A stretch of DNA of 64,000 bases from Candidatus Electrothrix aestuarii (GTDB taxonomy: Bacteria > Desulfobacterota > Desulfobulbia > Desulfobulbales > Desulfobulbaceae). Positions 32,278 to 41,148 of the stretch are shown here, one piece after another (positions within the stretch are counted from its first letter, which is position 1; the number at the start of each line of letters is the position of its first letter). The DNA lies in NCBI GenBank assembly GCA_032595685.2, contig CP159373.1, forward strand, positions 1,757,001 through 1,821,000, given 5' to 3'. Below the pieces are notes generated by a model that did not search any database, was not told the origin of the DNA, and saw only the letters and a program-made list of their open reading frames with translations. The position numbers and the translations under genes were made by a program.

Positions 32278-33482
32278 TAGAGATTATCGGCCATACTAAA
32301 AATTGGGAGATACATGGCAACAACGAGGCCACCGATTGTACCACCCAAGAAGACCATCATGAAAGGCTCGATCATAGCTGTCAGATTTTCAACTGCCTGA
32401 TCTACTTCTTCATCATAAAAGTCAGCGATCTTTTCCAGCATGGCATCAAGGGCACCAACAGACTCACCAACATTGATCATCTGAACAACCATATTAGGAA
32501 AGACGCCGGATTCTTCCAGAGGCTCAGCAATTGGACGACCTTCAGCAATGGAATCGGCGACATGAAAAACAGCCTGCTCAATAACTTTATTACCTGCTGT
32601 TTTAGCCACAACCTGTAAGGCATCAAGGATGGGGACACCACTCTGCAGCATGGTGCTGAGGGTTCGGGTAAACTTGGCTACCGCCACCTTACGAATCAAG
32701 ACGCCTGCTACAGGAGCATGGAGGAAAAGCCCATCCATTTTGAGTTTACCTTTTTCCGTGGCGTAGATTTTTTTAAAAATAAAGCTTACAGCAAAGCCAG
32801 CAGCTATAATATATAGAAAATTCTGTTGAGCAAAATCACTCATGTCAACAACGAGCTGGGTTGGTGCAGGCAAGGCTCCACCCATGCTTGTAAACATTTC
32901 CTCGAAAACCGGGATAACAAAGATGAGGATGACTGCAAGGATAAGGCCAGCAATACCAAGACAAATGGTTGGATAGGTCATGGCCCCCTTGATTTTTTTC
33001 TGCAACGCCATGGATTTTTCTTTAAATTCTGCCAAACGGCTTAAGATGGTATCAAGGATACCACCGACCTCACCCGCTTCTATCATGTTGGCAAAGAGGG
33101 GATCAAAACATTTTGGATGCTTGCGCATGCCGTCAGCAAGGGTTGTACCTGTCTCAACGTCGTTGACAATTTCGAGAAGAGCTTTTTTGAAGGTGGGATT
33201 TTCCTGCTGCTTGGAGAGAATTTGCAGGCTTTGTACGAGAGGAAGGCCTGCGTCAATCATAGTAGACATCTGACGAGTAAAAACAACGATATCTTTTCCT
33301 GTGACCTTGGGTTGCAGGAAGGCCACGTTGGCAAACATGTCCTTGGGCTTTTCTTTGACCTTTGGATTCTGGATGCGTAAACGTTTAAGCTGACCAAGAA
33401 CAGCAGCCTCATTGCCCGCTTCCATCTCACCCTTAATTTTATTGCCCAGGGTATTTGTTCCCTTCCAAACGTAGACAGGCAT
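32277..33482 (-). CDS. pilC: Type IV pilus inner-membrane platform protein PilC (GspF family)
   Basis: A 401-residue protein with two T2SF domains (about 68-190 and 270-390) and three membrane segments, including ILAVILIFVIPVFEEMF and MMVFLGGTIGGLVVAMYLPIF. The motif FTRQMSTMIDAGLPLVQSL is the classic T2SF_F start, and it recurs in the second half as FTRTLSTMLQSGVPILDAL. It anchors the pilus assembly ATPases in the inner membrane. The genes pilB, pilT and pilin are not adjacent, so it is an isolated pil gene here. It could be a GspF paralogue, but the N-terminal YVWKGTN...KGEMEA pattern fits PilC. Confidence 0.92.
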   Translation of the reverse strand: MPVYVWKGTNTLGNKIKGEMEAGNEAAVLGQLKRLRIQNPKVKEKPKDMFANVAFLQPKVTGKDIVVFTRQMSTMIDAGLPLVQSLQILSKQQENPTFKKALLEIVNDVETGTTLADGMRKHPKCFDPLFANMIEAGEVGGILDTILSRLAEFKEKSMALQKKIKGAMTYPTICLGIAGLILAVILIFVIPVFEEMFTSMGGALPAPTQLVVDMSDFAQQNFLYIIAAGFAVSFIFKKIYATEKGKLKMDGLFLHAPVAGVLIRKVAVAKFTRTLSTMLQSGVPILDALQVVAKTAGNKVIEQAVFHVADSIAEGRPIAEPLEESGVFPNMVVQMINVGESVGALDAMLEKIADFYDEEVDQAVENLTAMIEPFMMVFLGGTIGGLVVAMYLPIFSMADNL

Positions 33483-33673
33483 AATTCAGACTCCAGAAAT
33501 ATTTATGCTAACGTGGGGTAGATTGGATAATTGGTTGACAGTTTCGTTAATAGCCTTTATAAGGTAATATTTTTTGACTATACTTAACTTGAACAGTACA
33601 CTCTATTTTCATTGTATGTAAGTTTTTTTTCTGATTCAAGAGAAATATTATATTTTTTCAGGAGGTTCGCAAG

Positions 33674-33928
33674 ATGCAGACCGGCAAAGCCGTAAATTAT
33701 AGCGATGGTCCCTTTCAGCCAATTATAGAAAAATGTGATGGTTGTGACCGTATCGTTGAAGAAAACAGCAATCAGTATTGCAAGACCTATGCTCATCCGG
33801 AAGCAAAATGGCGTTTGGGGATCTGTAATTTTGCCACCCATGCAAAACCAGAAATCGAAGTAGTTACCGTGCGCGTTAACCCGCTGAAGGCGGCAAAACG
33901 TGCAAACTCTAAGCGAAGAGGAAAATAA
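33674..33928 (+). CDS. PxxKW family cysteine-rich protein
   Basis: An 84-residue protein with four cysteines (CDGC, YCKTY, GICNF) and the name-giving motif in AHPEAKWRLGICNFATH. The C-terminus is basic (KAAKRANSKRRGK). A GGAGG site precedes the ATG. This family is known mainly from sulfate-reducing and related Desulfobacterota; its function is unknown. A metal-binding or Fe-S role is plausible from the cysteines but unproven. Nothing recognisable lies in the 190 bp between it and pilC. Confidence 0.85.
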   Translation: MQTGKAVNYSDGPFQPIIEKCDGCDRIVEENSNQYCKTYAHPEAKWRLGICNFATHAKPEIEVVTVRVNPLKAAKRANSKRRGK

Positions 33929-33987
33929 GAGTTTTTCGGTTCCTCTTTTCTGGCGATCAATCGCCAGCGGCGAATGAGAATGAATTT

Positions 33988-34022
33988 ATAAGAGGCAAGA
34001 TTTTTTGAATCTAGCCTCTTAT
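33988..34022. terminator. Hairpin between convergent genes, possible bidirectional terminator
   Basis: ATAAGAGGC pairs with GCCTCTTAT around a T-rich inner segment, giving a 9-bp stem that extends further with AGATT/AATCT. A second small palindrome, TGGCGATCAATCGCCA, lies just before it at about 33951-33966. Both sit between the convergent PxxKW and ugd genes. Confidence 0.55.
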
Positions 34023-34049
34023 CGCCAGCAGGCGCGTCATCCTGTTGTC

Positions 34050-35360
34050 TTACTTCCTCCCAACCCCTACGTAGCAGAAGCCTAAATTATTCAGGTTTTC
34101 GGGATCGTATACGTTGCGTAGATCTATAAAGATCGGCGTTTTCATACTTGCCTTTAATCGTTCGAAATCTAAAGCCCTGTACTGATTCCACTCGGTCATT
34201 AAGACCACAGCATCTACATCTTTACAGGCCTCGTACGCATCGCTGGCATATTCAACGCCTTCAGGAAGGTATTTTTTCGCCTCTTCCATGCCTTTCGGAT
34301 CATGAGCCTTCACTGTCGCTCCTTTTTCCAAGAGGGCGGGCAGGATAGTCAAGGCAGGTGCGTCGCGCATGTCATCGGTTTCAGGTTTAAAGGTAAGACC
34401 GAGTATAGCAAGACTTTTCCCAGCTTCAGAGCCTCCAAGGGCATCTCTGATTTTCTTGACCATGCGTGCCTTTTGCGCCGCGTTGACTTCCACCGCCGCC
34501 TCAACGATACGCAGACTTTCTCCGTATTCTTGGACAAGGCGCATGAGCGCGAGGGTATCCTTAGGAAAGCAGGATCCACCGTATCCAGGACCGGGATGAA
34601 GAAATTTACTTCCTATTCTGCCGTCCATGCCGATTCCTTTGGCAAGGTCTATGACGTTTGCACCAACGGCTTCGCAAACTGATGCTATTTCATTGATAAA
34701 ACTAATTTTTACGGCGAGGAAGGCGTTTGCGGCATATTTTGTGAGCTCTGCTGTCTCAATAGTGGTGCTGACAATGGGCGTGTCTCTCAGGTAGAGTGGC
34801 TGATATATATCCCGTAGGGCCTGCTCAGAGCGTTCGGACTCCACACCGATGACGACGCGGTCCGGGCGCATAAAATCGGCAATAGCTGCACCTTCACGGA
34901 GAAATTCCGGATTGGAAGCTACATCAAAGTCCGCTTCTGGATTTGTCTCGCTGATGATTCTGGCAACCTGGCGGGCAGTGCCAACGGGAACTGTGCTTTT
35001 GTCCACAATTACAGTATAGCCTTTGAGGAATTGAGCCACTTCTTTGGCAGCAGCGTAGATATAGGTCAGGTCGGCGTAACCATCACCTCGTCGAGAGGTG
35101 GGCGTACCTACAGCAATAAAAACCGCATCAGCATCAGGTACTGCCTCTGCTAAGTCTGTGGTAAATTGAAGACGTCCTTCTGCGGCATTTTTTGCCACCA
35201 TTGTGTCGAGCCCAGGTTCGTAGATGGGGATTTTTCCTTCCTTCAAGGCCTGGATTTTCTCCTCAAGCTTATCTACACAGGTAACGTGATGCCCAAATTC
35301 GGCAAAACAGGTTCCGGTGACGAGGCCAACGTAACCTGTTCCAATCATTGCTATCTTCAT
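34050..35360 (-). CDS. ugd: UDP-glucose 6-dehydrogenase
   Basis: The 436-residue enzyme oxidises UDP-glucose to UDP-glucuronate for capsule, lipopolysaccharide or exopolysaccharide. The NAD Rossmann start is MKIAMIGTGYVGLVTGTCFAE, and the catalytic cysteine is in GPGYGGSCFPKDTLAL. The third domain (LAILGLTFKPETDDMRDAPAL) is intact. It stands alone between a convergent gene and yggS, with about 230 bp upstream in which no clear promoter was seen. It could supply sugar to the glycosyltransferase at 3.2 kb, but no operon link shows this. Confidence 0.95.
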   Translation of the reverse strand: MKIAMIGTGYVGLVTGTCFAEFGHHVTCVDKLEEKIQALKEGKIPIYEPGLDTMVAKNAAEGRLQFTTDLAEAVPDADAVFIAVGTPTSRRGDGYADLTYIYAAAKEVAQFLKGYTVIVDKSTVPVGTARQVARIISETNPEADFDVASNPEFLREGAAIADFMRPDRVVIGVESERSEQALRDIYQPLYLRDTPIVSTTIETAELTKYAANAFLAVKISFINEIASVCEAVGANVIDLAKGIGMDGRIGSKFLHPGPGYGGSCFPKDTLALMRLVQEYGESLRIVEAAVEVNAAQKARMVKKIRDALGGSEAGKSLAILGLTFKPETDDMRDAPALTILPALLEKGATVKAHDPKGMEEAKKYLPEGVEYASDAYEACKDVDAVVLMTEWNQYRALDFERLKASMKTPIFIDLRNVYDPENLNNLGFCYVGVGRK

Positions 35361-35587
35361 TCGCTTTCCTTGTTTATATGAAAGGCCTTGGCATTTCTTC
35401 GAATGACCTCTTTCCTTTCATTGCGTTGTTGTCCCGCCCTAGGGAAGGATGTTTATGGTAAAAATATACCGCGCTCATCAGTAGAGTTTCATCTGGGCGT
35501 GTTCTTGATATTTTTGAGCGAGCTCTGAGGTTCTTCAGTTTCGGGTTCTTCAGTTTCGTATTGTGCCAGAAGATGCTGCTGGGATGT

Positions 35588-36280
35588 TTATTTCTGAGCT
35601 CTTTCGCCGAAAATAGCAGTCCCTACCCGGACCAGAGTCGCTCCCTCTTCAATAGCGACTTTGAAGTCGCCTGACATACCCATAGAAAGTTCAATAGCCT
35701 TATTATCATAAAAACAGTTTGTCTCTGCAAGCTCCAGTGATAATTTTTTCAAGGCTCGGAACCAGGGGCGGCTTTCCTCTGGTTCGCGTCCATACGGCGG
35801 CATGGTCATTAATCCTCGTACTCGCAGGTTGGTCAGGGATTGCATGGCCTGAAGAAGGTCTTTTGCTTCCTCTGGCAGAATTCCAGACTTTTGCGGTTCC
35901 CTACCAACATTGACCTGGACCAATACATCAAGTTTTTTTTTAAGAATGGCAGCGTGACGGTCCAGGGCCTGGGCAATTTTTAACCGGTCAACGGTCTCAA
36001 TCATCTGAAAGAGTTCAGCGGCCATCTTTGCTTTATTGCTCTGTAAATGACCAATAAAATGCCAGTGAAGAGCAGGGGGGAGCTGGGTGATTTTTTCCTC
36101 AGCGTGCTGAAGGTAATTTTCTCCAAAGAGGACTTGGTCACATTGATGTGCCTCTGCAATCATTGCCGCAGGCATATACTTGGAGACGGCAACAAGTTTA
36201 ACCTCTTTCGGATCTCTCCCACAGCCTCTGGCTGTTTCCTCAATGATTGATCGTATTTTTTGGAGATTGGCACAGATCAT
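35588..36280 (-). CDS. YggS-family pyridoxal phosphate homeostasis protein
   Basis: A 230-residue single-domain PLP-binding TIM barrel of the YggS/PROSC family, thought to buffer PLP. The PLP lysine is in LVAVSKYMPA; further landmarks are GENYLQ, WHFIGHLQSNK and the C-terminal LSMGMSGDFKVAIEEGATLVRVGTAIFG with the phosphate-binding loop. It starts five bases after the tatD stop, so the two are co-transcribed. Confidence 0.94.
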   Translation of the reverse strand: MICANLQKIRSIIEETARGCGRDPKEVKLVAVSKYMPAAMIAEAHQCDQVLFGENYLQHAEEKITQLPPALHWHFIGHLQSNKAKMAAELFQMIETVDRLKIAQALDRHAAILKKKLDVLVQVNVGREPQKSGILPEEAKDLLQAMQSLTNLRVRGLMTMPPYGREPEESRPWFRALKKLSLELAETNCFYDNKAIELSMGMSGDFKVAIEEGATLVRVGTAIFGERAQK

Positions 36281-36284
36281 TATA

Positions 36285-37103
36285 TTACACCTGTTCAGGG
36301 AGGGAGAAAAGTCGTCTGGTATTTTGCGTGGTCTGTTGGGCTATTTCGTCAATAGAGATGCCCCTGAGTTCGGCGACCATAGCAGCGGTATAGAGGAGGT
36401 ATTCAGGCCGGTTCCGTTTGCCCCGAAAAGGAGCCGGGGTAAGAAAGGGGCCGTCTGTTTCCAGTACCATGCGGTCCAGAGGGATATCCTGAGCAACTTG
36501 TTGCAGGTCCAAGGCGTTTTTAAAGGTGACGATGCCGGGAATAGAAATATACAGGCCTAGGTCAAGTATCTGCTGAGCAAAGGCGGTGTCACCGGAAAAA
36601 CAATGCATCACACCACCCGCTGGAAATGGTCCCTGCTCTTTGATGATCTGTATGGTGTCCTCATGGGCATCGCGATCATGGATGATGATGGGAAGCTGAA
36701 GATCCTTGGCAAGTTCGAGTTGCCGAGCAAACTCCTTGCGCTGGCGCTCAACCGGCGCGTATTGTTTTGCATAATCGAGGCCGATCTCGCCATAAGCAAC
36801 GACCTTATCAGTCTTGGCAAGCTCCTTCAGCTGCTGGTAGGTCGTATCGTCTCCTTCGTCGGCACTATGGGGGTGAATTCCGATAGAAGCATAAACGCCA
36901 GGATATGTCTTGGCGAGTTCCACTGCCCGTTGTGAGGTGGCAAGGTCAATGCCGATGGTGATGATCGTCTCGACCTGAGATTGCCTGGCAGAGTCAACAA
37001 GGTCGCTGATCTCTTCCTGGCTGTCTTCCATATCAAGATGACAATGTGAATCAATCAGGCTGTACCCAGGTGAGAGCGTTGGTGGCTGTCTTCTTTTTTT
37101 CAT
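36285..37103 (-). CDS. tatD: TatD-family metal-dependent hydrolase (DNase)
   Basis: The 272-residue TIM-barrel metallohydrolase has metal ligands in DSHCHLD, an active-site glutamate in YGEIGLDYAK, histidines in PIIIHDRDAHED and GGVMHCFSG, and the final aspartate in ETDGPFLTP. TatD enzymes act on DNA 3' ends in repair or degradation, or on D-aminoacyl-tRNA-type substrates in some members. It carries a short basic N-terminal extension (MKKRRQPPTLSPGYS). First gene of the tatD-yggS pair. Confidence 0.93.
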   Translation of the reverse strand: MKKRRQPPTLSPGYSLIDSHCHLDMEDSQEEISDLVDSARQSQVETIITIGIDLATSQRAVELAKTYPGVYASIGIHPHSADEGDDTTYQQLKELAKTDKVVAYGEIGLDYAKQYAPVERQRKEFARQLELAKDLQLPIIIHDRDAHEDTIQIIKEQGPFPAGGVMHCFSGDTAFAQQILDLGLYISIPGIVTFKNALDLQQVAQDIPLDRMVLETDGPFLTPAPFRGKRNRPEYLLYTAAMVAELRGISIDEIAQQTTQNTRRLFSLPEQV

Positions 37104-37336
37104 TGTTCTATAGAAAATGAGATAAAATGTGCTATGTTATCCCTTTCATACCAGAAAGGAGGAATCAGGACAAGAAGCAAAGCATGGTCTGAAATCTTTA
37201 ACGGCTTGATTGTTGACATTAAGCAGCTATTTTTTTAAACAGTAACGATATGTTTGATCCTCACCCTCTTCTTGGGTTCTTTTTGATTTCTTGTTTTGTA
37301 GAGTAGGTGAGTAAAAAGGAATAAATTTTAGAGATT

Positions 37337-37861
37337 ATGGAAGAATATATTCAGCAGGCAATTCAGGAGCGACGCAGTATTCGTGAATTTACAGAGCAGG
37401 CTGTCGCGCCGGAACTGCTTTATAAGATTATCACGGCAGGTATCTGGGCTCCGTCCGGGTTGAACAATCAGCCCTGGCGCTTTGTTACGATTCAGGAGAA
37501 GGCTATCGCGGACCAGCTTGCCCGCTTAACCCATTACGCACACATTGTGGAAGCAGCCCCGGCGCTTATTGCTGTTTACCTTGATCAGGAAAAGATGTAT
37601 GATTCCGTCAAAGATCATCAGGCTGCCGGAGCATGTATCCAGAACATGCTGCTTGCTGCGCACGAGCTTGGGCTCGGTGCGGTCTGGCTGGGACAGATTC
37701 TGAAAAATAAGCAGCAGGTCAATGAGGTGCTGCAGCTCAGTGATCAATACGACCTTATGGCTGTTGTGGCCTTAGGGTATCCATTACATAGAAACCAGCA
37801 ATCCCGACGATTAGCGCTGGCAGATTTTATCTTACATGAATTTGGAGGAACCGCCCCATGA
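37337..37861 (+). CDS. Nitroreductase-family FMN protein
   Basis: A 174-residue nitroreductase-fold flavoprotein. The N-terminal QERRSIREFTEQAV holds the FMN-phosphate contacts, and APSGLNNQPWRFV and the C-terminal GLGAVWLGQI are typical. NAD(P)H is the expected donor; the substrate is unknown. The stop overlaps the ATG of the next gene (ATGA), so it is coupled with a lipoprotein of unknown role. About 230 bp of upstream sequence contains no recognised feature. Confidence 0.9.
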   Translation: MEEYIQQAIQERRSIREFTEQAVAPELLYKIITAGIWAPSGLNNQPWRFVTIQEKAIADQLARLTHYAHIVEAAPALIAVYLDQEKMYDSVKDHQAAGACIQNMLLAAHELGLGAVWLGQILKNKQQVNEVLQLSDQYDLMAVVALGYPLHRNQQSRRLALADFILHEFGGTAP

Positions 37862-38361
37862 AAAACTGTCTATCAATCAGTAAAGTTCTGCTTTTCTCTC
37901 TGATAACGATTACGTTGTTTCTGTCGGGTTGTATCAGCTCGATTTTGCCCGGATCTGCAATGCAGGGTGCGGGCGTCGGTGATATGCTGCCAGCAGTTGG
38001 GGGCTTTGCTGATGATATCCAGGATGTTATTGTCCCGGTTGAGATGGAGTGGGATCGGGAAAAGTCAATGGCGATTAAGACCGAATCCTTTCATGGTGGG
38101 ATCTGGCATTATACAGGTTTTGTGGAAACCGCCTCGCTCAAGGATTATATGATCCGGGCTATGGAAGATACCAACTGGAAATTAGTTGGTGAGGCCGCCT
38201 CCGGTGATATCATGCTTGCCTTTGTTAAGCCGCATAAGACCTGCATGATGACCATTGCTGAGCATGATTTCCGTAAAACCGGCCTTACGCTCTATGTGAC
38301 CATTGATAAGACCGCTGCCATCGGCCTGAACCCCTTTGGGGAACCTATTCCGACCAAGTAA
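37858..38361 (+). CDS. Putative lipoprotein of unknown function
   Basis: A 167-residue protein with a type II signal peptide: a basic start, a hydrophobic core and the lipobox LSGC with the cysteine at about residue 24, so it should be lipid-anchored in the envelope. The mature part has no motif I recognise; KTCMMTIAEHDFRKTGLTLYV looks like a beta-strand pair. It overlaps the nitroreductase by four bases. A strong hairpin follows it. Confidence 0.7.
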   Translation: MKNCLSISKVLLFSLITITLFLSGCISSILPGSAMQGAGVGDMLPAVGGFADDIQDVIVPVEMEWDREKSMAIKTESFHGGIWHYTGFVETASLKDYMIRAMEDTNWKLVGEAASGDIMLAFVKPHKTCMMTIAEHDFRKTGLTLYVTIDKTAAIGLNPFGEPIPTK

Positions 38362-38419
38362 TCGATAAGATAATCGGCGGAGTAATCAGCTCCGTCGTTC
38401 GCTGGCTCTCTCCTTGACA

Positions 38420-38444
38420 AAGCTTCCTCCTCTGGAGGAAGCTT
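38420..38444. terminator. 11-bp hairpin between the lipoprotein gene and coaBC
   Basis: AAGCTTCCTCC pairs perfectly with GGAGGAAGCTT around a three-base loop. There is no T-run. It sits 59 bp after the lipoprotein stop and 50 bp before coaBC, so it may end or attenuate transcription. Confidence 0.55.
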
Positions 38445-38493
38445 GCACGATTCATAGATATTCACAGATCTCCATTCACAGAAGTACATTGTT

Positions 38494-39693
38494 ATGCAGG
38501 GACGAAAGATTCTCTTTGGGGTAACCGGCTCGGTGGCGGCGTTTAAGGCTGCTGGCTGGGTCAGTACACTGGCCAAAGAAGAGGCGCAGGTGACGGTGGT
38601 AATGACCGAATCCGCCACTCGCTTTGTTACGCCCCTGACCTTTGGCGCTCTTTCCGGTCAGCAGGTGTATACCGACATGTTCGGTACCGGCGCTGAGGAG
38701 ATGATGGCCCATATCTCGTTGTCCGGAGATGCGGATGTGGTCCTGATCGCCCCGGCTACGGCCCAGACTATTGCCCGGCTTGCTCAAGGGATGGCTGATA
38801 ATCTTCTTTCTGCCGCAGTTCTTGCTTCAGCTGCCCCGGTGGTTGTCTGTCCGGCCATGAATACCAGAATGCTTGCCCATCCGGCCACCCAGCGGAATCT
38901 CGCTACCTTACGGGAGTTTGGCTATATCATTATAGAGCCGGAAAGTGGTGTCTTGGCCTGCGGAGAGGTAGGCTCTGGTCGTTTGGCAGAGTGGGAAACC
39001 GTGCAGGAGGTTCTGCAAGGGCTTTTTGTGGAGCAGGATCTGGCCGGGCAACATATCCTGATTACTGCTGGTCCTACTAGAGAACCTTTGGACCCGGCTC
39101 GCTATCTGAGCAATCGCTCCAGCGGCAAAATGGGCTATGCCCTGGCCCGGACCGCAAAACGGCGGGGAGCAGGGGTGACCTTGGTTTCCGGGCCCACCAG
39201 CCTTCCTGTGCCGCCGGGAGTAACCCTGGTGCCCGTACAGACAGCCGCAGAGATGGCAGCAGCCGTGCAGGAGCATGCTCCTGCTGCGCATATTATCGTC
39301 AAGGCAGCGGCTGTGGCTGATTTTCGCCCCAAGGAGTTCGCAGCGCTCAAGATCAAGAAACAGTCTGCGGACCTCCGGCTTGAGCTGGTACCGAATCAGG
39401 ATATCCTGGCAACCTTGGGACGGGAGCGGCGAGCGGATCAGATCTTAGTTGGTTTTGCCGCAGAGAGTAATAATCATGAGGCGGAAGGACGGCGGAAGCT
39501 GGAGACCAAAAAGGCGGATATGATCGTGGTCAATGATATCCTGGGCGAACGAACCGGCTTTGATGTGGATACCAATCAGGTGCTGCTGATCACGCGGGAT
39601 AATGCGGAGCAACTGGCACTCCTGTCCAAGGAAGAAACCGCAAACAGCATTTGGGACAAGGTTATGATCTTGGGGAAGGTTGATAAAGTATGA
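38494..39693 (+). CDS. coaBC: Bifunctional phosphopantothenoylcysteine decarboxylase / synthetase
   Basis: A 399-residue enzyme for two steps of coenzyme A synthesis. The FMN-dependent CoaC part (about 1-185) starts KILFGVTGSVAAFKA and contains the APATAQTIARLAQGMADNLL and PAMNTRM motifs. The CoaB part (about 188-399) starts HILITAGPTREPLDPARYLSN and carries the lysine-containing AALKIKKQ segment and NDI. Length is normal. Its stop overlaps the next ATG. Confidence 0.96.
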   Translation: MQGRKILFGVTGSVAAFKAAGWVSTLAKEEAQVTVVMTESATRFVTPLTFGALSGQQVYTDMFGTGAEEMMAHISLSGDADVVLIAPATAQTIARLAQGMADNLLSAAVLASAAPVVVCPAMNTRMLAHPATQRNLATLREFGYIIIEPESGVLACGEVGSGRLAEWETVQEVLQGLFVEQDLAGQHILITAGPTREPLDPARYLSNRSSGKMGYALARTAKRRGAGVTLVSGPTSLPVPPGVTLVPVQTAAEMAAAVQEHAPAAHIIVKAAAVADFRPKEFAALKIKKQSADLRLELVPNQDILATLGRERRADQILVGFAAESNNHEAEGRRKLETKKADMIVVNDILGERTGFDVDTNQVLLITRDNAEQLALLSKEETANSIWDKVMILGKVDKV

Positions 39694-40238
39694 AGTTGAG
39701 TAGATCTGAGCAGAAACGCAGGATAAAGCAGGTGGAGGAGCTGGTAGAAGAATTGGCTGTTCTCCCGCCGAGTCTGTTGGGTGAATTGCCCGTGGACGAA
39801 GAAGTGCGCCTGCTGTTTCGGGAGGTTGCCGGTCTCAAAGGCGGCTCAAGAAAACGGCAGATCAAGTATATTACCAAGCTCCTGAAAGATGAGCCGAACG
39901 AGGAACTCTATGCCTTTCTGAAAAAGCGCAAGGGAACGGAGTTACAGAAGAAGAAACAGTTTCATGAGCTGGAGTATCTGCGGGATATCCTGATTGAGGA
40001 GGCCATCATGGCGCGGCGGCAAGCCAAGGCCGAGTATGCGGATCTAACCGAGGATTGGTCATCCGAAGTTGTGGCGGACATTGCGGAACAATTGCCCTCA
40101 GTGGATCAGCACGAGCTGCATCGGCTCGGCTTTCTCTTTGCCATGACCCGGAGTAAACAGCATAGTCGGGAGATCTTCCGTCTTCTTCAGGCGGCGCAGG
40201 AGAGGGAGTTGGTGGCGCGGAAGATGGAGGAAGAGTAA
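39690..40238 (+). CDS. Ribosome-associated protein of the DarP/YjgA (DUF615) family
   Basis: A 182-residue, charged, helical protein. Features of the family are the N-terminal LSRSEQKRRIKQVEELVEEL stretch, LRDILIEE in the centre and HELHRLGFLFAMTRSKQHSREIFRLLQ at the C-terminus. In Escherichia coli the family member helps large-subunit assembly. It overlaps coaBC by four bases. Family assignment is by pattern and is good but not exhaustive. Confidence 0.78.
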   Translation: MKLSRSEQKRRIKQVEELVEELAVLPPSLLGELPVDEEVRLLFREVAGLKGGSRKRQIKYITKLLKDEPNEELYAFLKKRKGTELQKKKQFHELEYLRDILIEEAIMARRQAKAEYADLTEDWSSEVVADIAEQLPSVDQHELHRLGFLFAMTRSKQHSREIFRLLQAAQERELVARKMEEE

Positions 40239-40288
40239 CAGGCAAAATATTATGCACAAAACCTTTGAGCAGGTCACCTGTTGGAAAG

Positions 40289-40320
40289 TTGACATTGAGG
40301 TAGTATGGTAATACTGTATT
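40289..40320 (+). promoter_or_regulatory. Promoter and palindromic operator of the toxin-antitoxin operon
   Basis: TTGACA at 40289-40294 is followed after 17 bases by TACTGT (40312-40317), a good sigma-70-type pair. The spacer and -10 carry dyads: AGTAT-GGTA-ATACT and the 11-base palindrome AATACTGTATT. These lie 45-75 bases before the antitoxin ATG, the expected place for autorepression by an AbrB-fold antitoxin. Confidence 0.65.
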
Positions 40321-40365
40321 ACAGGTGTTGCATGAATGTCTACCGAGATCAGGAGGAGTAGAAAT

Positions 40366-40602
40366 ATGGAAGCTGCCATTACAACTAAACTCACCAGTAA
40401 AAGTCAGGCCACCATTCCTGAAAAAATCAGAAAGATCCTGGGACTTCACCCCGGCGACTCTGTGGCCTTTGAATTGAATGAGGAGCGCAGGGTCTTTATC
40501 CGCAAAGCGACTCCGATAGATTTCGAGTTTTCCAAAGCTCTTGAAGGCACCCTTTCCGAGTGGTTGTCGGAAAATGATGAAGAGGCGTACCGTGACTTAT
40601 AA
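40366..40602 (+). CDS. AbrB/MazE-type antitoxin
   Basis: A 78-residue swapped-hairpin AbrB-family protein. The DNA-binding part TTKLTSKSQATIPEKIRKIL is typical, followed by GLHPGDSVAFELNEE. The acidic C-terminus (SEWLSENDEEAYRDL) is the usual toxin-binding tail. The ATG at 40366 with an AGGAGGAG site is preferred over an in-frame ATG ten codons earlier. Its last codons overlap the toxin start, and palindromic operators lie upstream. Confidence 0.88.
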   Translation: MEAAITTKLTSKSQATIPEKIRKILGLHPGDSVAFELNEERRVFIRKATPIDFEFSKALEGTLSEWLSENDEEAYRDL

Positions 40603-40930
40603 ACGATTTGATGTCGTGGTGGTTCCTTTTCCGTTCACGGACCGACAAAGTGAGAAAAGACGGCCTGCCCTGGTTCTGTCGGATGCGGACAGTTTTAATG
40701 ATCCCACGGAAAACTGTGTTCTGGCTATGATCACCAGCAGTAAAAATACCGACTGGCCCCTTGATGTTCCCATAGGAAGTATCAGCGAAGCCGGCCTTCC
40801 GGCGCCCTCCAAGGTGCGGATGAAAATGTTCACCTTGGACAGCCGCCTCATTATTCGGAAGACAGGTGCGCTGTCAACCAAAGATCAGGAGAGGGTTCGG
40901 CAGAGCCTGGAAGCATTGTTCGGCCTTTGA
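40592..40930 (+). CDS. MazF/PemK-type endoribonuclease toxin
   Basis: The likely start is GTG at 40592, preceded by GAGG and overlapping the antitoxin stop; it yields a protein of 112 residues beginning (V)TYKRFDVVVVPFPFTD, the normal MazF start. ATG codons at 40574 and 40577 are possible alternatives. The fold shows the KRRPALVLSDAD strand and loop and the C-terminal RVRQSLEALFGL helix. MazF toxins cut mRNA at short motifs. The RRPALVLS arginine and the TSS segment resemble active-site positions. The pair appears intact. Confidence 0.88.
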   Translation: MTYKRFDVVVVPFPFTDRQSEKRRPALVLSDADSFNDPTENCVLAMITSSKNTDWPLDVPIGSISEAGLPAPSKVRMKMFTLDSRLIIRKTGALSTKDQERVRQSLEALFGL

Positions 40931-40983
40931 CCACCGCCAAAACCTGACTTGACCTTGTTTCTTTGCCGATAGGCCTTGATTCT

Positions 40984-41030
40984 GGTCTTGAAAGACCGGG
41001 CTATTTCCGGCAGTCCCTTTGGGACGCTGT
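40984..41030. repeat. Degenerate REP-type repeat
   Basis: GGTCTTGAAAGACC followed by GGGCTATTTCCGGCAGTCCC and a GGGAC arm repeats the layout of the REP modules beside the RAYT gene (stem, GGGCTATTT linker, GTCCC/GGGAC stem) with many changes. It lies between the toxin gene and the TRADD-N-type gene. Confidence 0.6.
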
Positions 41031-41148
41031 CTTTCTCCGGTCCTTTCCCGGTTGACAGGGGCAGTGCGGGTGTTTATGCTGGCTGATCATACAATGTTAC
41101 AAGTTAAGCGAAAGCGGCTCTATTTATTCTTGTCAGGTGGTTATCGAT

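Noticed and set aside
33584-33841. Minus-strand 85-codon frame overlapping the PxxKW gene
   Set aside because: It overlaps a recognised family gene with a strong ribosome site on the other strand and has no features of its own.
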